NCBI RefSeq assembly: GCF_003097315.1 | Contig: NZ_QDDL01000001.1 | Span: forward strand, 1,178,001 to 1,242,000 | From: Pelagibaculum spongiae | GTDB taxonomy: Bacteria; Pseudomonadota; Gammaproteobacteria; Enterobacterales; Pelagibaculaceae | Length of the DNA: 64,000 nt | Direction: 5' to 3' | Shown here: one piece after another, positions 28,233 through 37,642 of the stretch | Layout of the letters: each line of letters starts with the position of its first letter | Position numbering within the stretch: the stretch's first letter is position 1 | The notes under the pieces: model-generated | Told to the model about the DNA's origin: nothing | What the model saw: only the letters and a program-made list of their open reading frames with translations | Database searches by the model: none | Made by a program: the position numbers and the translations under genes

Positions 28233-29153
28233 CTATTGAAATTCAGCATTCAATAAATGTAATCGTCGAGAAATTAATGCTCTGAAGTCTTCAGCTAAAA
28301 GAGATAACGGCCGATGCGCTGGATTGATCAATGAAATGGATAATTGAATTGATGGCGTAAAGGGCTTGAATACTATTGCAGCACGGTTTTCATGGTTATC
28401 TCGGTAGCTGGCAGCCGTGATAGGATCACAAATGCAATAACATAAGCCTTGCTCAACCAACTCCATTGCTGGCTGAAAATTTCTCAATTCGAAGCGTTGC
28501 ACTAAATTAGCCTGCGCCTGAGCAAAAATCTTACTAGTGTCCAAATAAGTAGGATGATCGGTATTTAATGTGGCCATCGGAAAACCATCCAAATCAGCAG
28601 GGGTGATTGAAGGTTTCGCGGTTAATGGATCATCAATGGGCAGGGCACAAACACAATCTAAATCAAAACCTTCGGCAGTAATTGCCCGGTTCTTAGTCAA
28701 CGGCGTTTCGCACAAACCAATGTCGTATTGTTGAGAAGCAACCCATTCTTCGACAATTGCCGAAGAGCGCATCATTAAAGAAGCAGATAATTTAGGTTTG
28801 TCTTTTACAAATTCTGCCAGCAATTTTGGCATGTACCATTGCGCCGTAGCGGGCATACAAGCAATTCGCAGTCGCCCTTGTTGCAGGTCTCCGATCTCTT
28901 TCATAGTTCTAGTCGATTGAGATAACCGCTCGAGAATGACTTCAGTTTCTTCGAGAAAGTAATAAGCTTCTGCTTTTGGGACGAGCCTACCTCTTTGGCG
29001 CTCAAAGAGTGATAAGCCAAGTCCATCTTCTAAGCTTGCGATCATCGCGCTGACAGCCGGTTGAGTACGGTTAAGTGTCCGTGCTGCCTCAGAAATTGAG
29101 CCTGCGCGCATCACATCGCGAAAACATTGCAACTGACGAATAGTTAAGTTCAT
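28233..29153 (-). CDS. LysR-family regulator of the TRAP/oxidoreductase operon
   Basis: 306 residues. N-terminal helix-turn-helix (LTIRQLQCFRDVMRAGSI, AARTLNRTQPAVSAMI, LEDGLGLSLFERQRGRLVPK) and a LysR effector domain. It is divergent from the TRAP transporter operon across about 150 bases that contain two inverted repeats, the classical position of an activator of a catabolic operon. The inducer is probably the imported substrate or an early product. Confidence 0.9.
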   Translation of the reverse strand: MNLTIRQLQCFRDVMRAGSISEAARTLNRTQPAVSAMIASLEDGLGLSLFERQRGRLVPKAEAYYFLEETEVILERLSQSTRTMKEIGDLQQGRLRIACMPATAQWYMPKLLAEFVKDKPKLSASLMMRSSAIVEEWVASQQYDIGLCETPLTKNRAITAEGFDLDCVCALPIDDPLTAKPSITPADLDGFPMATLNTDHPTYLDTSKIFAQAQANLVQRFELRNFQPAMELVEQGLCYCICDPITAASYRDNHENRAAIVFKPFTPSIQLSISLINPAHRPLSLLAEDFRALISRRLHLLNAEFQ

Positions 29154-29171
29154 GCAACTCTTTGTAAGCCA

Positions 29172-29208
29172 ATTGGAAAGACCAATAGTATAAGGTAAAG
29201 CTATACCT
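29172..29208. promoter_or_regulatory. Two dyads in the LysR-TRAP divergent promoter region
   Basis: ATTGG-AAAGA-CCAAT at 29172-29186 and AGGTA-AAGCTA-TACCT at 29193-29208, in tandem. LysR regulators bind paired dyads of this size (T-N11-A type) beside divergent promoters. That they are the operators is inference. Confidence 0.5.
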
Positions 29209-29302
29209 CAATCATTATTATTGTCTTGATCTTGGACAGCTTGAAGTTGCATATTTTAGGAATAAATTAACAAAATCAGCAGTGTCAGTTGAGGAAATTC
29301 AT

Positions 29303-29782
29303 ATGAATCGAGTTGCCAGCTACCTGCTAACGGGGCTGATCTGTCTTGTTGCTGGCGGACAATTTATCCAGGTAATTACGCGTTATGTTCTAGAAATTCC
29401 CGTAATGGGGTTAGAAGAAACGCTGCTTTACCCAACGCTTTGGCTTTATGTATTAGGAGCAGTAAATGCTTCGAGGGAAAATACTCACATAAGAGCAAAC
29501 GTGTTAGAGATATTTTTGAAAACCACAAAACAAGCCACTATTTTGGCGATCGTTGGCGAAGTAATAAGTATTACGGTTGGTTTATGGCTTACCTGGTGGG
29601 CCTGGGACTTTACAAAATATTCATTACGAGTATGGAAAGAAAGCCCAACCCTATACCTTCCTACCTTTTACATGGACATGGCTTTATTTGTCGGTTTGGT
29701 TTTAATGATGATTTATACCTTCACTCATTTAATCAAACACATCCGCCAACTTTCTGATCCGGAGAAACCAATCGATGATTGA
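29303..29782 (+). CDS. TRAP transporter small permease (DctQ family)
   Basis: 159 residues, four membrane segments. The ATG at 29303 has GAGGA seven bases upstream, so I prefer it to the GTG at 29282. Family marks are the N-terminal RVASYLLTGLICLVAGGQFIQVITRY-like helix (split here), the LYPTLWLYVLGAVNASRENTHIR segment and the third and fourth helices. DctQ bridges the binding protein and DctM. It overlaps dctM by 8 bases. Confidence 0.92.
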   Translation: MNRVASYLLTGLICLVAGGQFIQVITRYVLEIPVMGLEETLLYPTLWLYVLGAVNASRENTHIRANVLEIFLKTTKQATILAIVGEVISITVGLWLTWWAWDFTKYSLRVWKESPTLYLPTFYMDMALFVGLVLMMIYTFTHLIKHIRQLSDPEKPIDD

Positions 29783-31073
29783 AATAGCATTACTTGCTGT
29801 TGCCGTTCTTGTCATCTTATTGACTCTGGGCGTACCGCTACCTTATTGCTTCGGCGCAGGCTTGATGGTGATGTATTTCATCGGCGACGTAGTAATGAAG
29901 GGCAATATACTGTGGGGTTTTCAGCAATTAGGAAATCCGGTTTTATTAGCGATTCCTCTATTCGTGCTTGCCGGTACGATAATGAGCGTCAGTGGTATAG
30001 CCGCTAGTTTATTGCGCTTTGTAAATATTTTTGTTGGCCACTTACGCGGTGGTTTAGGTGTTGTAGCAACGATTAGCTGCGCTTTGATCGGTGCCATTTC
30101 TGGCTCAGGTTTAACCGGCGTTGCTGCAATTGGACCTTTGTTAATTCCTGAAATGGAAAAACAAGGCTACCCCCGTGAATACGCAACCGCGTTAATTGCC
30201 AACTCTTCGTTATTAGGTCTGTTAATCCCGCCTAGCGTCACCATGATTGTTTATGGCTGGGTAACGGACACTTCAATTCTGGCTTGTTTCCTGGCAACGC
30301 TCGGCCCAGGCCTGTTAATTATGTTTAATTTCTCCATGGTGAATATTCACATGGCTAAGAAATTTGCATTGAAATTGGAAGACCGTCCTCGTGGACCCGA
30401 CTTTATTGCAGAAGTCAGCAAACGCGGATTTAAAGCAACACCTGCACTGTTAATGCCTGTAATTATCTTGGGCGGTATTTATGGCGGCGTAATGACGCCA
30501 ACTGAAGCTGCTGCCGTTGCGGTTATTTATGCCATTCCAGTAGGTTTCTTAATCTACAAAGGTTTAAACCTAAGAACTTTCCTTGGCGCAAGTAAAGAAG
30601 CATCCACTGCTGTTGGTGCAATTATGCTGATGATTCTATTTAGCATGATCTTGTCGCAGATGTTCGTTCTGGAAGGTATTCCACAAGAGTTGGTTGAGGC
30701 AATTTTCTCGATCACTGAAGACAAAGCAATATTGCTAATACTGATTAACTTCCTGCTGTTTTTTGTTGGCATGGTAGTGAATGACGTAACAGCGATTATT
30801 TTGATTGCACCTTTATTGCTGCCATTAATGGAAGCGATCGGTGTTAGCCCAATCCAGTTTGCGGCCATTATGGGTGTTAACACTGCAATGGGTGGTGTAA
30901 CGCCTCCTTATGCATCGATCCTCTATCTTGGTGCTCGAATCGGTAAAGTAAAAGTTACGAAAGTAATTCGTCCGGCAATGATCCTGATCGTAACGGGTTA
31001 TTTGCCAGTGGTAATTTTGACCTCCTACTGGGACAACTTATCACTCTTCCTGCCACGCTACTTTGGCTACTAA
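29775..31073 (+). CDS. TRAP transporter large permease (DctM family)
   Basis: 432 residues, about 12 membrane segments. DctM marks: LVILLTLGVPLPYCFG at the start, FVLAGTIMSVSGIAASLLRF, the SGSGLTGVAAIGPLLIPEM loop, LIPPSVTMIVYGWVTDTSI and GMVVNDVTAIILIAPLLLP. It forms the sodium-driven transport channel with DctQ and the binding protein. Translationally coupled to dctQ by overlap. Confidence 0.95.
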   Translation: MIEIALLAVAVLVILLTLGVPLPYCFGAGLMVMYFIGDVVMKGNILWGFQQLGNPVLLAIPLFVLAGTIMSVSGIAASLLRFVNIFVGHLRGGLGVVATISCALIGAISGSGLTGVAAIGPLLIPEMEKQGYPREYATALIANSSLLGLLIPPSVTMIVYGWVTDTSILACFLATLGPGLLIMFNFSMVNIHMAKKFALKLEDRPRGPDFIAEVSKRGFKATPALLMPVIILGGIYGGVMTPTEAAAVAVIYAIPVGFLIYKGLNLRTFLGASKEASTAVGAIMLMILFSMILSQMFVLEGIPQELVEAIFSITEDKAILLILINFLLFFVGMVVNDVTAIILIAPLLLPLMEAIGVSPIQFAAIMGVNTAMGGVTPPYASILYLGARIGKVKVTKVIRPAMILIVTGYLPVVILTSYWDNLSLFLPRYFGY

Positions 31074-31132
31074 AAACATATGTCGATATATCAGCCAAAT
31101 AGAAACAAACAAATAAATAAGAGGTTTTGCTT

Positions 31133-32125
31133 ATGAAAAAATCATTACTATTGTCTACGGTGATCGCTGGCGTACTTGCGATCAGTAGCGTCGCGGAAGC
31201 CAAGCGTTTAAAAATCAGTCACATTCGCCCACAGGGCACCACGATTGATTTAGAACTAAAAGATTTTGCCGGTGAAGTTAAAAAAGCTTCCGATGGCGAT
31301 TTAAAAATGCGCATCTTTGCTGCCAGTGCATTAGGTGACTACACCACAGTACAAGAGCGCGTTTCTGTAGGCGCAGTTGATATGGCAGTTCAGCCAGCAG
31401 CGACTGCAGCATCACGTAGAATGCAAATTACCGCATTCCCATATGTAGCCGAAAACTGGAAGCAAGCTAAATCAATTTATGGTCCTGGCGGCGCAATTTA
31501 TGATGCAATGAAAGGCCTTTATGCCAAGCAGGACATCACCATGCTGGCTGCTTACCCGGTTTATTTTGGCGGTGTTGCATTAAACCGTGAAGCGATTGCT
31601 CCTGGTGACCCAACAGTAGAAAAAGGGATTAAAGTTCGAGTACCTGGCATTAAAAGTTTCCAGTTAGAAGGTAGCTCTCTTGGTTATATCAGTGCACCAA
31701 TCCCTTTCTCAGAAGCCTTCACTGCAGTACAGACTGGCGTTGTTGATGGTGTGATTGGTTCGGGTGCTGAAGGTTATTACGCATCATTCCGTGATGTAAC
31801 TAAAACCTATATTCCTTTGAACACTCACTTTGAAGTTTGGTACATGATTGTTAACACCGAAACTTTAAATGACTTGGATAAAAAAGATCGTGCGGTATTA
31901 GTTAAAGCTGCCACTAATTTCGAAACCAAGCGCTGGACAACGGCTGAAGCTGACCAGGCCGCTAACGAAAAACGCTTGGCAGATAATGGTGCAACCATCA
32001 TCAAATTGACCGATGAGCAATTGGCAGCAACTGCGAAAAAAGTTCGCGCTGAAGTATGGCCAGTCATCCTCAAGGACGTTGGTGAAGAGTGGGGCAAGAA
32101 AATCCTCAGTCAGGTAGCTCCATAA
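31133..32125 (+). CDS. TRAP transporter substrate-binding protein (DctP family)
   Basis: 330 residues with a signal peptide (about 1-23, cleavage after AEA). The ATG at 31133 has GAGG eight bases upstream. DctP fold marks include KISHIRPQGTTIDLELKDFA at the N-terminus (read in two parts), the RVSVGAVDMAVQPA segment, GIKVRVPG with the substrate-clamping Arg, and AFTAVQTGVVDGVIG. It captures the substrate, probably a carboxylate or amino-acid derivative, in the periplasm. A strong GC-rich hairpin follows at 32163. Confidence 0.94.
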   Translation: MKKSLLLSTVIAGVLAISSVAEAKRLKISHIRPQGTTIDLELKDFAGEVKKASDGDLKMRIFAASALGDYTTVQERVSVGAVDMAVQPAATAASRRMQITAFPYVAENWKQAKSIYGPGGAIYDAMKGLYAKQDITMLAAYPVYFGGVALNREAIAPGDPTVEKGIKVRVPGIKSFQLEGSSLGYISAPIPFSEAFTAVQTGVVDGVIGSGAEGYYASFRDVTKTYIPLNTHFEVWYMIVNTETLNDLDKKDRAVLVKAATNFETKRWTTAEADQAANEKRLADNGATIIKLTDEQLAATAKKVRAEVWPVILKDVGEEWGKKILSQVAP

Positions 32126-32162
32126 AAAGCCACAAGTCAATTAACACGAAGTAAATCCTGCT

Positions 32163-32183
32163 GGCGGCAGTAACCCTGCCGCC
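32163..32183 (+). promoter_or_regulatory. GC-rich stem-loop after the binding-protein gene
   Basis: GGCGGCAG-TAACC-CTGCCGCC, an 8-bp perfect GC stem with a 5-base loop, not followed directly by a T-run. Stem-loops here often protect the binding-protein mRNA from 3' decay or let part of transcription through to downstream genes. Two AT-rich dyads (TCTGAT/ATCAGA near 32210, and TCAGATTATTAATCTGA near 32275) follow before the next gene. Confidence 0.6.
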
Positions 32184-32302
32184 GCTCCCCACTTATTTTT
32201 CTGATTTTTTTATCAGATTTAGGGGAGCTTTGACTTTAAAAAAGGAAAGCGGGTCTTTTTTCTTGGATTTTTCATCAGATTATTAATCTGACAGGCCTTG
32301 TT

Positions 32303-32659
32303 ATGTTTCGATCTATAGCCAAAAAATCGGTTCAGGATCAAATGGTGGAAGTATTAATTAACAATGCTTCAGTAATGGTTGCCAAAGGCAGCTCTGTCTG
32401 GACCGCAATGGCATTAGCCAACCAGACCGCCACTCGATTAGCTCCAGTCACCAGCCAGTCTCGCTCTGCTTATTGCGCGATGGGTGTTTGTTTTGAGTGC
32501 ATGGTAGAAATTAACGGTATGCCCAATCAGCAAGCTTGTATGACGGAAGTTGAGTCTGGAATGCGAATTAATTTGCAACAGATTACCGTCGACTCTCAAG
32601 CTCAATTAACTGCAAATCATTTAGCCACAGAAATTTCTGATGGAGCGGCTAATGAATAA
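32303..32659 (+). CDS. 2Fe-2S ferredoxin-type subunit of an amino-acid/opine-type dehydrogenase
   Basis: 118 residues of plant-ferredoxin type. Cys58, Cys63, Cys66 and Cys79 give C-x4-C-x2-C-x12-C in SAYCAMGVCFECMVEING. This is the small subunit (HcnA, OoxX or hydroxyproline dehydrogenase gamma type) of three-part FAD/FeS dehydrogenases. The next two genes supply the other subunits, and its end overlaps the next start by 8 bases. Confidence 0.88.
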   Translation: MFRSIAKKSVQDQMVEVLINNASVMVAKGSSVWTAMALANQTATRLAPVTSQSRSAYCAMGVCFECMVEINGMPNQQACMTEVESGMRINLQQITVDSQAQLTANHLATEISDGAANE

Positions 32660-34052
32660 AAATTATGATATCGCAATTATCGGTGCTGGTCCTGCCGGTA
32701 TGGCAGCTGCAATCACTGCTTCAAAAGAAGCATCAGTGATTGTTATTAATAATCGCCCTCAAGCAGGCGGCCAGATATACAATAAACTGGCGCAATCACC
32801 ACTAGAAAAACCTCAAACACTCGGGCCAGATTATACAAAAGGCCTGCCGTTACTAGAACAATTTGAAAGCTGTAGCGCTGAAAAAATTCATGGCGCTTCA
32901 GTTTGGCATGCTGGAGATAATGGTGAAGTTCTTATCTCAGAAGATGGCCACACTAAAAAGATTTCAGCTCGGCATTTAGTCATCGCCACCGGGGCAATGG
33001 AACGACCGTTTCCTATTTCAGGCTGGCAATTAGATGGCGTAATGACTGCAGGTAGCGCCCAGGTAATGCTCAAGTCAGAAGGCTTGGTTCGTGAAAATGC
33101 AATTTTCGCCGGTACTGGCCCACTGCTTTATTTAATCGTTGCCCAATACCTACGCCTTGGCGTTAAAGTTGCTGCAATTATCGATACCACGCCGATGGTT
33201 AATTATATTCAGGCGAGCACTTCGGCAATTGGCGCAATTCGTATGCCAAAAATGATTACTAAAGGTATTGGTTTATTAGCTGAAATTGCTAAATCTGGCA
33301 CACCTTTTTATCGTTTCGCAAAAGATTTACAAGTCACTGAACAAGATGGTAAAGCCAGCGGCGTGCAGTTCAAAGCCAATGGAAAAACTGTAAAGTTAGA
33401 AAGCCAAGATATTTTTTTACATCAGGGCGTGGTGCCTAATTTAAATATGGCGCGCTCGATGGATTTACCCATGCAGTGGGATGAAGTCCAATTATGTTGG
33501 AAGCCCATTTTAAATAGCTGGGGCCAAAGCAAAATCGAACATATTTCTGTTGCTGGTGATAGCTCTGGCATTGTTGGTGCTGATGGTTCAGAAATGATGG
33601 GCTATTTAGTTGGTCTTAATTTACTGCACCAATTGAAATACATTTCAAAAGAAGAGCGTGATCAAAAAGCAAAACCTTTCCGCCAAGAATTTAATAGACA
33701 ATCTGCTTTTAGACCTTTCGCAGAAAAACTTTATCGTCCTATCGATAGCCATCGTTTACCAAGCGATGACTCAGTCGTTGTTTGCCGCTGTGAAGAAGTT
33801 TTACTCGGTGAATTAAAGGAAGGCTTCCGTCAAGGTGCAACTGACCCCAATCAGCTGAAAAATTTGACTCGTTGTGGCATGGGCCCATGTCAGGGGCGAA
33901 TGTGCGGCCATACGGTAAGCGAACTGGTTGCTCAATGGAACCAGCAAACAGTCGCTGAAGCGGGTTATTATCGCCTGCGCTCACCAATGCAATTACTGAC
34001 CTTGCAAGAGCTCAGCCTATTCACTGAAATTCGCCCTGGAGACCGCAAATGA
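32652..34052 (+). CDS. FAD/NAD(P)-binding subunit of an HcnABC/hydroxyproline-dehydrogenase-like enzyme
   Basis: 466 residues from the ATG at 32652 (GGAG upstream). The N-terminal dinucleotide fold has GAGPAGMAAA (about 10-19), a second nucleotide fold follows TAGSAQVMLKSEG, and the C-terminus has a BFD-like four-cysteine cluster (VCRCEEV ... RCGMGPCQGRMCG, about 375-420). This is the alpha subunit in octopine/nopaline oxidase, D-hydroxyproline dehydrogenase and hydrogen cyanide synthase. Which reaction it catalyses here is open. Confidence 0.9.
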   Translation: MNKNYDIAIIGAGPAGMAAAITASKEASVIVINNRPQAGGQIYNKLAQSPLEKPQTLGPDYTKGLPLLEQFESCSAEKIHGASVWHAGDNGEVLISEDGHTKKISARHLVIATGAMERPFPISGWQLDGVMTAGSAQVMLKSEGLVRENAIFAGTGPLLYLIVAQYLRLGVKVAAIIDTTPMVNYIQASTSAIGAIRMPKMITKGIGLLAEIAKSGTPFYRFAKDLQVTEQDGKASGVQFKANGKTVKLESQDIFLHQGVVPNLNMARSMDLPMQWDEVQLCWKPILNSWGQSKIEHISVAGDSSGIVGADGSEMMGYLVGLNLLHQLKYISKEERDQKAKPFRQEFNRQSAFRPFAEKLYRPIDSHRLPSDDSVVVCRCEEVLLGELKEGFRQGATDPNQLKNLTRCGMGPCQGRMCGHTVSELVAQWNQQTVAEAGYYRLRSPMQLLTLQELSLFTEIRPGDRK

Positions 34053-35164
34053 AAACTGATGTATTAGTAATCGGTGGTGGAATTCAGGGTTGTTCTGTTG
34101 CGTATCATCTCGCCAAGCAAGGCATGGCAGTCACCGTTGTTGAAAAAGATTGTTTAGCACGGCATGCATCTGGCGTTAATGCTGGTGGTATTCGATTAAT
34201 TGGCCGTCATATTTCTGAAGTTGCATTAAGTAAAGCAGCGATGGAAATGTGGCAAAACCTCGATAATGAATTAGGCCATGAAACCGGATTTCGTAGCCGT
34301 AGTTTGGTGAATATTGCGGCCGATGAGGCCGATATTGAAACATTAAAAAAACGCCAACAGTTAATGAATGATCATGGTTATTTTCATGAGAAAATGATTG
34401 ATCAGCAAGAATTACGAGAACGGCTACCCCATGTATCTGACTTTTGTGTCGGCGGCGCAGTCTCTGAAACCGATGGTTATGCAATTCCTTATCAAGCAAC
34501 CTTGGCTTACAAATTAGCCGCAGAAAAATTCGGCGCTAAATTTGTTTCTGGCGTTGAAGTGAAGCAAATTCGAAAGCTAGGCAATCACTGGTTAGTTAAA
34601 TCAGATACTCAAGAATTCGAGTCAGAGCATTTAGTCAATTGTGCTGGTGCTTGGGCAGATCTGATCTCAGTAATGATTGGCGATAATGTACCGCTTTCAT
34701 ACAGCGCGCCAATGTTGATGGTAACCGCTAGAATGCCGCACTTTGCCGGGCCAGTAGTTGGCTCAGTCAGTCGGCCATTATCATTTAAACAGTTTGAAAA
34801 TGGCACAGTATTAATTGGCGGTGGTGCGAAAGGTTTTGCCGACCGCGCCAACAATAAAACTCGCTTAGATTACCAATTACTGGCCAAAGGCGCGAAGAAT
34901 GCGATCGATTTCTTCCCAATAATGAAAACGGCCTGCATTAACCGGATGTGGTCTGGTTTGGAAGGCTATATGCCTGATAACTTACCGGTGATTGGACCTA
35001 GTCCAAAAGCTGAAAATGCTTGGCATGCTTTCGGATTTTCGGCTCATGGTTTTCAAATGGGGCCGATTGTCGGCAAGATAATGGCAGATCTAGTTTTGAC
35101 TGGTAAAACAGAGTTCTCACTAGATGCGTTCCGAGTTAATCGCTATGAGCGCAAAGTACTCTAA
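34049..35164 (+). CDS. FAD-dependent amine oxidoreductase subunit (DAO/sarcosine-oxidase beta type)
   Basis: 371 residues. The N-terminal GGGIQGCSVAYHLAKQG is the FAD-binding motif, VNAGGIR is the DAO-family signature, and the C-terminal MWSGLEGYMPDNLPVIGPS with FSAHGFQMGPIVGK closes the flavin site. It is the catalytic beta (HcnC-like) subunit that oxidises a C-N bond to an imine. It starts within the previous stop (ATGA). A downstream RidA would hydrolyse the imine. Confidence 0.92.
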   Translation: MKTDVLVIGGGIQGCSVAYHLAKQGMAVTVVEKDCLARHASGVNAGGIRLIGRHISEVALSKAAMEMWQNLDNELGHETGFRSRSLVNIAADEADIETLKKRQQLMNDHGYFHEKMIDQQELRERLPHVSDFCVGGAVSETDGYAIPYQATLAYKLAAEKFGAKFVSGVEVKQIRKLGNHWLVKSDTQEFESEHLVNCAGAWADLISVMIGDNVPLSYSAPMLMVTARMPHFAGPVVGSVSRPLSFKQFENGTVLIGGGAKGFADRANNKTRLDYQLLAKGAKNAIDFFPIMKTACINRMWSGLEGYMPDNLPVIGPSPKAENAWHAFGFSAHGFQMGPIVGKIMADLVLTGKTEFSLDAFRVNRYERKVL

Positions 35165-35228
35165 TGACTGCAGTAGCCAAAATCTGTCGTCTAACTAACC
35201 AAATTTAAGTGCTCAAAGGAGACACAAA

Positions 35229-35579
35229 ATGACTATCGAACGTTCCGGTTCTACTGACCGAATGAGCAAAATTGTTAAGCATAATGGTACGGTTTATCTA
35301 TGTGGACAAACCGCCGGTGAAGCCGAGTGGGATATCTGCGAGCAAACTCGCCAGTGCTTGAAAAAAGTAGAAGATTTGCTGGAAGAAGCCGGTTCATCAA
35401 CCGACCATATTTTATCTGTAACGATTTATGTTCGTGATATGAAAGATTTTGCAGGCATGAACCAAGTATGGGATGCCTGGGTTGCAGACAAGCCAAAGCC
35501 AGCCCGCGCTTGTGTTGAATCACGAATGGCTCGCGATTCAATTCTGGTGGAACTGTCGGTGATTGCTGCTGAAAAATAG
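35229..35579 (+). CDS. RidA-family enamine/imine deaminase
   Basis: 116 residues, family length. Seen: [14 protein letters not shown], the helix [30 protein letters not shown], and the conserved Arg in [20 protein letters not shown]. RidA proteins hydrolyse reactive imines/enamines made by amino-acid oxidation. Position directly after the amine dehydrogenase genes, with AAAGGAGA 9 bases before the ATG, makes a pathway role likely. Confidence 0.92.
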   Translation: MTIERSGSTDRMSKIVKHNGTVYLCGQTAGEAEWDICEQTRQCLKKVEDLLEEAGSSTDHILSVTIYVRDMKDFAGMNQVWDAWVADKPKPARACVESRMARDSILVELSVIAAEK

Positions 35580-35586
35580 TTGCTTG

Positions 35587-35620
35587 TAACAAACTGCCAA
35601 CCTCATTTGGTGGTTTGTTA
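35587..35620 (+). terminator. Probable terminator after the catabolic operon
   Basis: CAAACTGCCAA and TTTGGTGGTTTG pair around CCTCA with two mismatches, followed by a short T/A stretch. The rest of 35621-35884 shows no gene. Confidence 0.6.
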
Positions 35621-35884
35621 TATCCAAACCAGCTGACAGTCCTGAAATGTGCGCTTGGAAGTTGTTTGGGTATAAGCACCTTGAAGTCGGTAGCTAACGC
35701 TATCGACTTCACACTTTAAACAATTACTTCTACAGGTTGTAACTCTGTATTTTCGCTTATCCTTCTGCGCTCGCCTCTACCCATCGTTATACCGTTTCAT
35801 TTAACTATTCATTAATTTTTTTTATTTGCGATCAGGCCGTCTAATAGCTGTAGTTAACTAGTAAATAACTACTTACAGATTGCT

Positions 35885-37642
35885 ATGTCTATTCATTCGA
35901 AATATCTATTTTCACTTCCCCTAATACTAGCCACTAGTTTTTCTAGTCATGCGTATCAGGCAGACGTTAACCAAAGAGCAACAACACAGCTGTTGAGCTA
36001 TCAACAATCATTTCAGCTATTGGTTGATGTCACTAGCAGTAATGTAACCCAGAACCGACAACTAGAGCTGCAGCTGGATTTTTCAGGCCCATTGGATGTT
36101 AACCAACTGCCAGACAACTGCCAGCAAATTAATAACCAACAAGTTGATTGTTCCATTTCATTATTCCCCCATATCGCAGCTGAAACCAGCACACTAACTA
36201 TTGACCTGACAACCAATCAGCACGGTCAATTAACTACTACCGCTATCCTTTCAAATAGTAATAATCAAGATGACGATTTATCCGACAATAAGAATATCTG
36301 GATAGGTTACTCCACAGAAAAATTAAACAAACCTGCACAGTTTGGAAATACTCAAGCAATCGTTGCACATAATCCTGATCAACAAAATGGGTCAGATTTA
36401 ACTATTGCTTATTTACCGTCAAGTGGCCATGGATATGGACGAACTTACTTAAATAATGGCAATGGCGTTTTATCTCTCCCCAATGATAACCGGTACTTTA
36501 TTAGTGCAGTGTTAGATGGCTATGCATTAACGGTCATGAATAATGATGATCCAACGAGTGCTTCTGAATTATTTTCACACAATATTGCGAGTTCATTATA
36601 TTTAATGAAAGCCGGTGCTTTATTAGAAGCGTCAACCAGAACCGGCGTTGAAAATGCAAGAATACCGGCAAACACACTTTTTTATTCCAGCATAGATCCT
36701 TACCTTCAAAAAAATAGCTCATCTGGTTTAGGCAAACCAAGAAAAATAATATTTGAAGATATTGACTCTGACCAAGGTGAGAATGCCAACACTGGATATG
36801 AACACATTTATATCTCTCGAGATAATAATGGTGCTCATTTGCTTTACTATTCCTACCCAGATTTTACTACAGTCAATCGCCCGTCAATTCAGCTTACTAC
36901 TGGAACAACTTACGATGGTATTTTTGCAGATCTAAACAATGACAATCGACTGGATATTGTTCTAGCTAAAAATGGCACTAACATGTTTTGGCTGGCAGAA
37001 AATGCTGCTATAGCAAGCCGCTTTCCTAATCAAGTTGGTTTAGGATCAGCCTTGCTGAGTCGTGCAATTGCTGCAATAGACGTTGATAGGGATGGCGACT
37101 CTGATCTAATTTTTGCCGATCAAGTTCAACTGAATAATCTTCCAAGTGAGCAGTTATCTATTTATCTTAACGATGGTGCAGCAAATTTCAGCAAAAGCTC
37201 ACAAATAATATTAACTTCAGAAGTTGATCAATTATTAGTTGCCGATCTCTACGGTGATGGAAATGACGTACTAATTGTCTCTCAACTAGACCAGCTCTCT
37301 CTTTATAAAAGTAGTGCACAAGGGCTGGTGTATTCTCCGCTATCTATTGAGATAAAAGCACCTTTAGTGTTAGCAGATTTTGATCAAGATGGTCTTATGG
37401 ATATTGCCGGAGATCGAATCTACTTAAATACTGAAATAACAGAACCATTACCTATTGTAATTTCGTCACCGCCGATCTTGGAACCTGACCCAATAATTAC
37501 AACTCCATATTCGCAATCAATTGGTAGCGGATCATTTCAAGGTTATCTTGGTATCGCTAGTCTGCTTATTCTTATCACCATTGTGCTCGTTAGAGTGAAA
37601 AAATCTAATCATTCAAAAGAAGAAATAGATACCAATGAATAA
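35885..37642 (+). CDS. Secreted FG-GAP repeat protein, second pair, first gene
   Basis: 585 residues. Signal peptide about 1-23, then a DUF11-like domain with paired cysteines (about 30-130, QLPDNCQQ and QQVDCSISL) of the same type as in the 2.5-7.7 kb exoproteins. The remainder holds FG-GAP-like loops (DLNNDNRLDIVLAKNG, DVDRDGDSDLIFAD, DFDQDGLMDIAGD). The C-terminus is SIGSGSFQGYLGI, a hydrophobic helix (about 558-572), and a basic/acidic tail, resembling a cell-surface sorting signal. No enzyme motif. Overlaps the next, paralogous gene by 8 bases. Confidence 0.8.
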   Translation: MSIHSKYLFSLPLILATSFSSHAYQADVNQRATTQLLSYQQSFQLLVDVTSSNVTQNRQLELQLDFSGPLDVNQLPDNCQQINNQQVDCSISLFPHIAAETSTLTIDLTTNQHGQLTTTAILSNSNNQDDDLSDNKNIWIGYSTEKLNKPAQFGNTQAIVAHNPDQQNGSDLTIAYLPSSGHGYGRTYLNNGNGVLSLPNDNRYFISAVLDGYALTVMNNDDPTSASELFSHNIASSLYLMKAGALLEASTRTGVENARIPANTLFYSSIDPYLQKNSSSGLGKPRKIIFEDIDSDQGENANTGYEHIYISRDNNGAHLLYYSYPDFTTVNRPSIQLTTGTTYDGIFADLNNDNRLDIVLAKNGTNMFWLAENAAIASRFPNQVGLGSALLSRAIAAIDVDRDGDSDLIFADQVQLNNLPSEQLSIYLNDGAANFSKSSQIILTSEVDQLLVADLYGDGNDVLIVSQLDQLSLYKSSAQGLVYSPLSIEIKAPLVLADFDQDGLMDIAGDRIYLNTEITEPLPIVISSPPILEPDPIITTPYSQSIGSGSFQGYLGIASLLILITIVLVRVKKSNHSKEEIDTNE

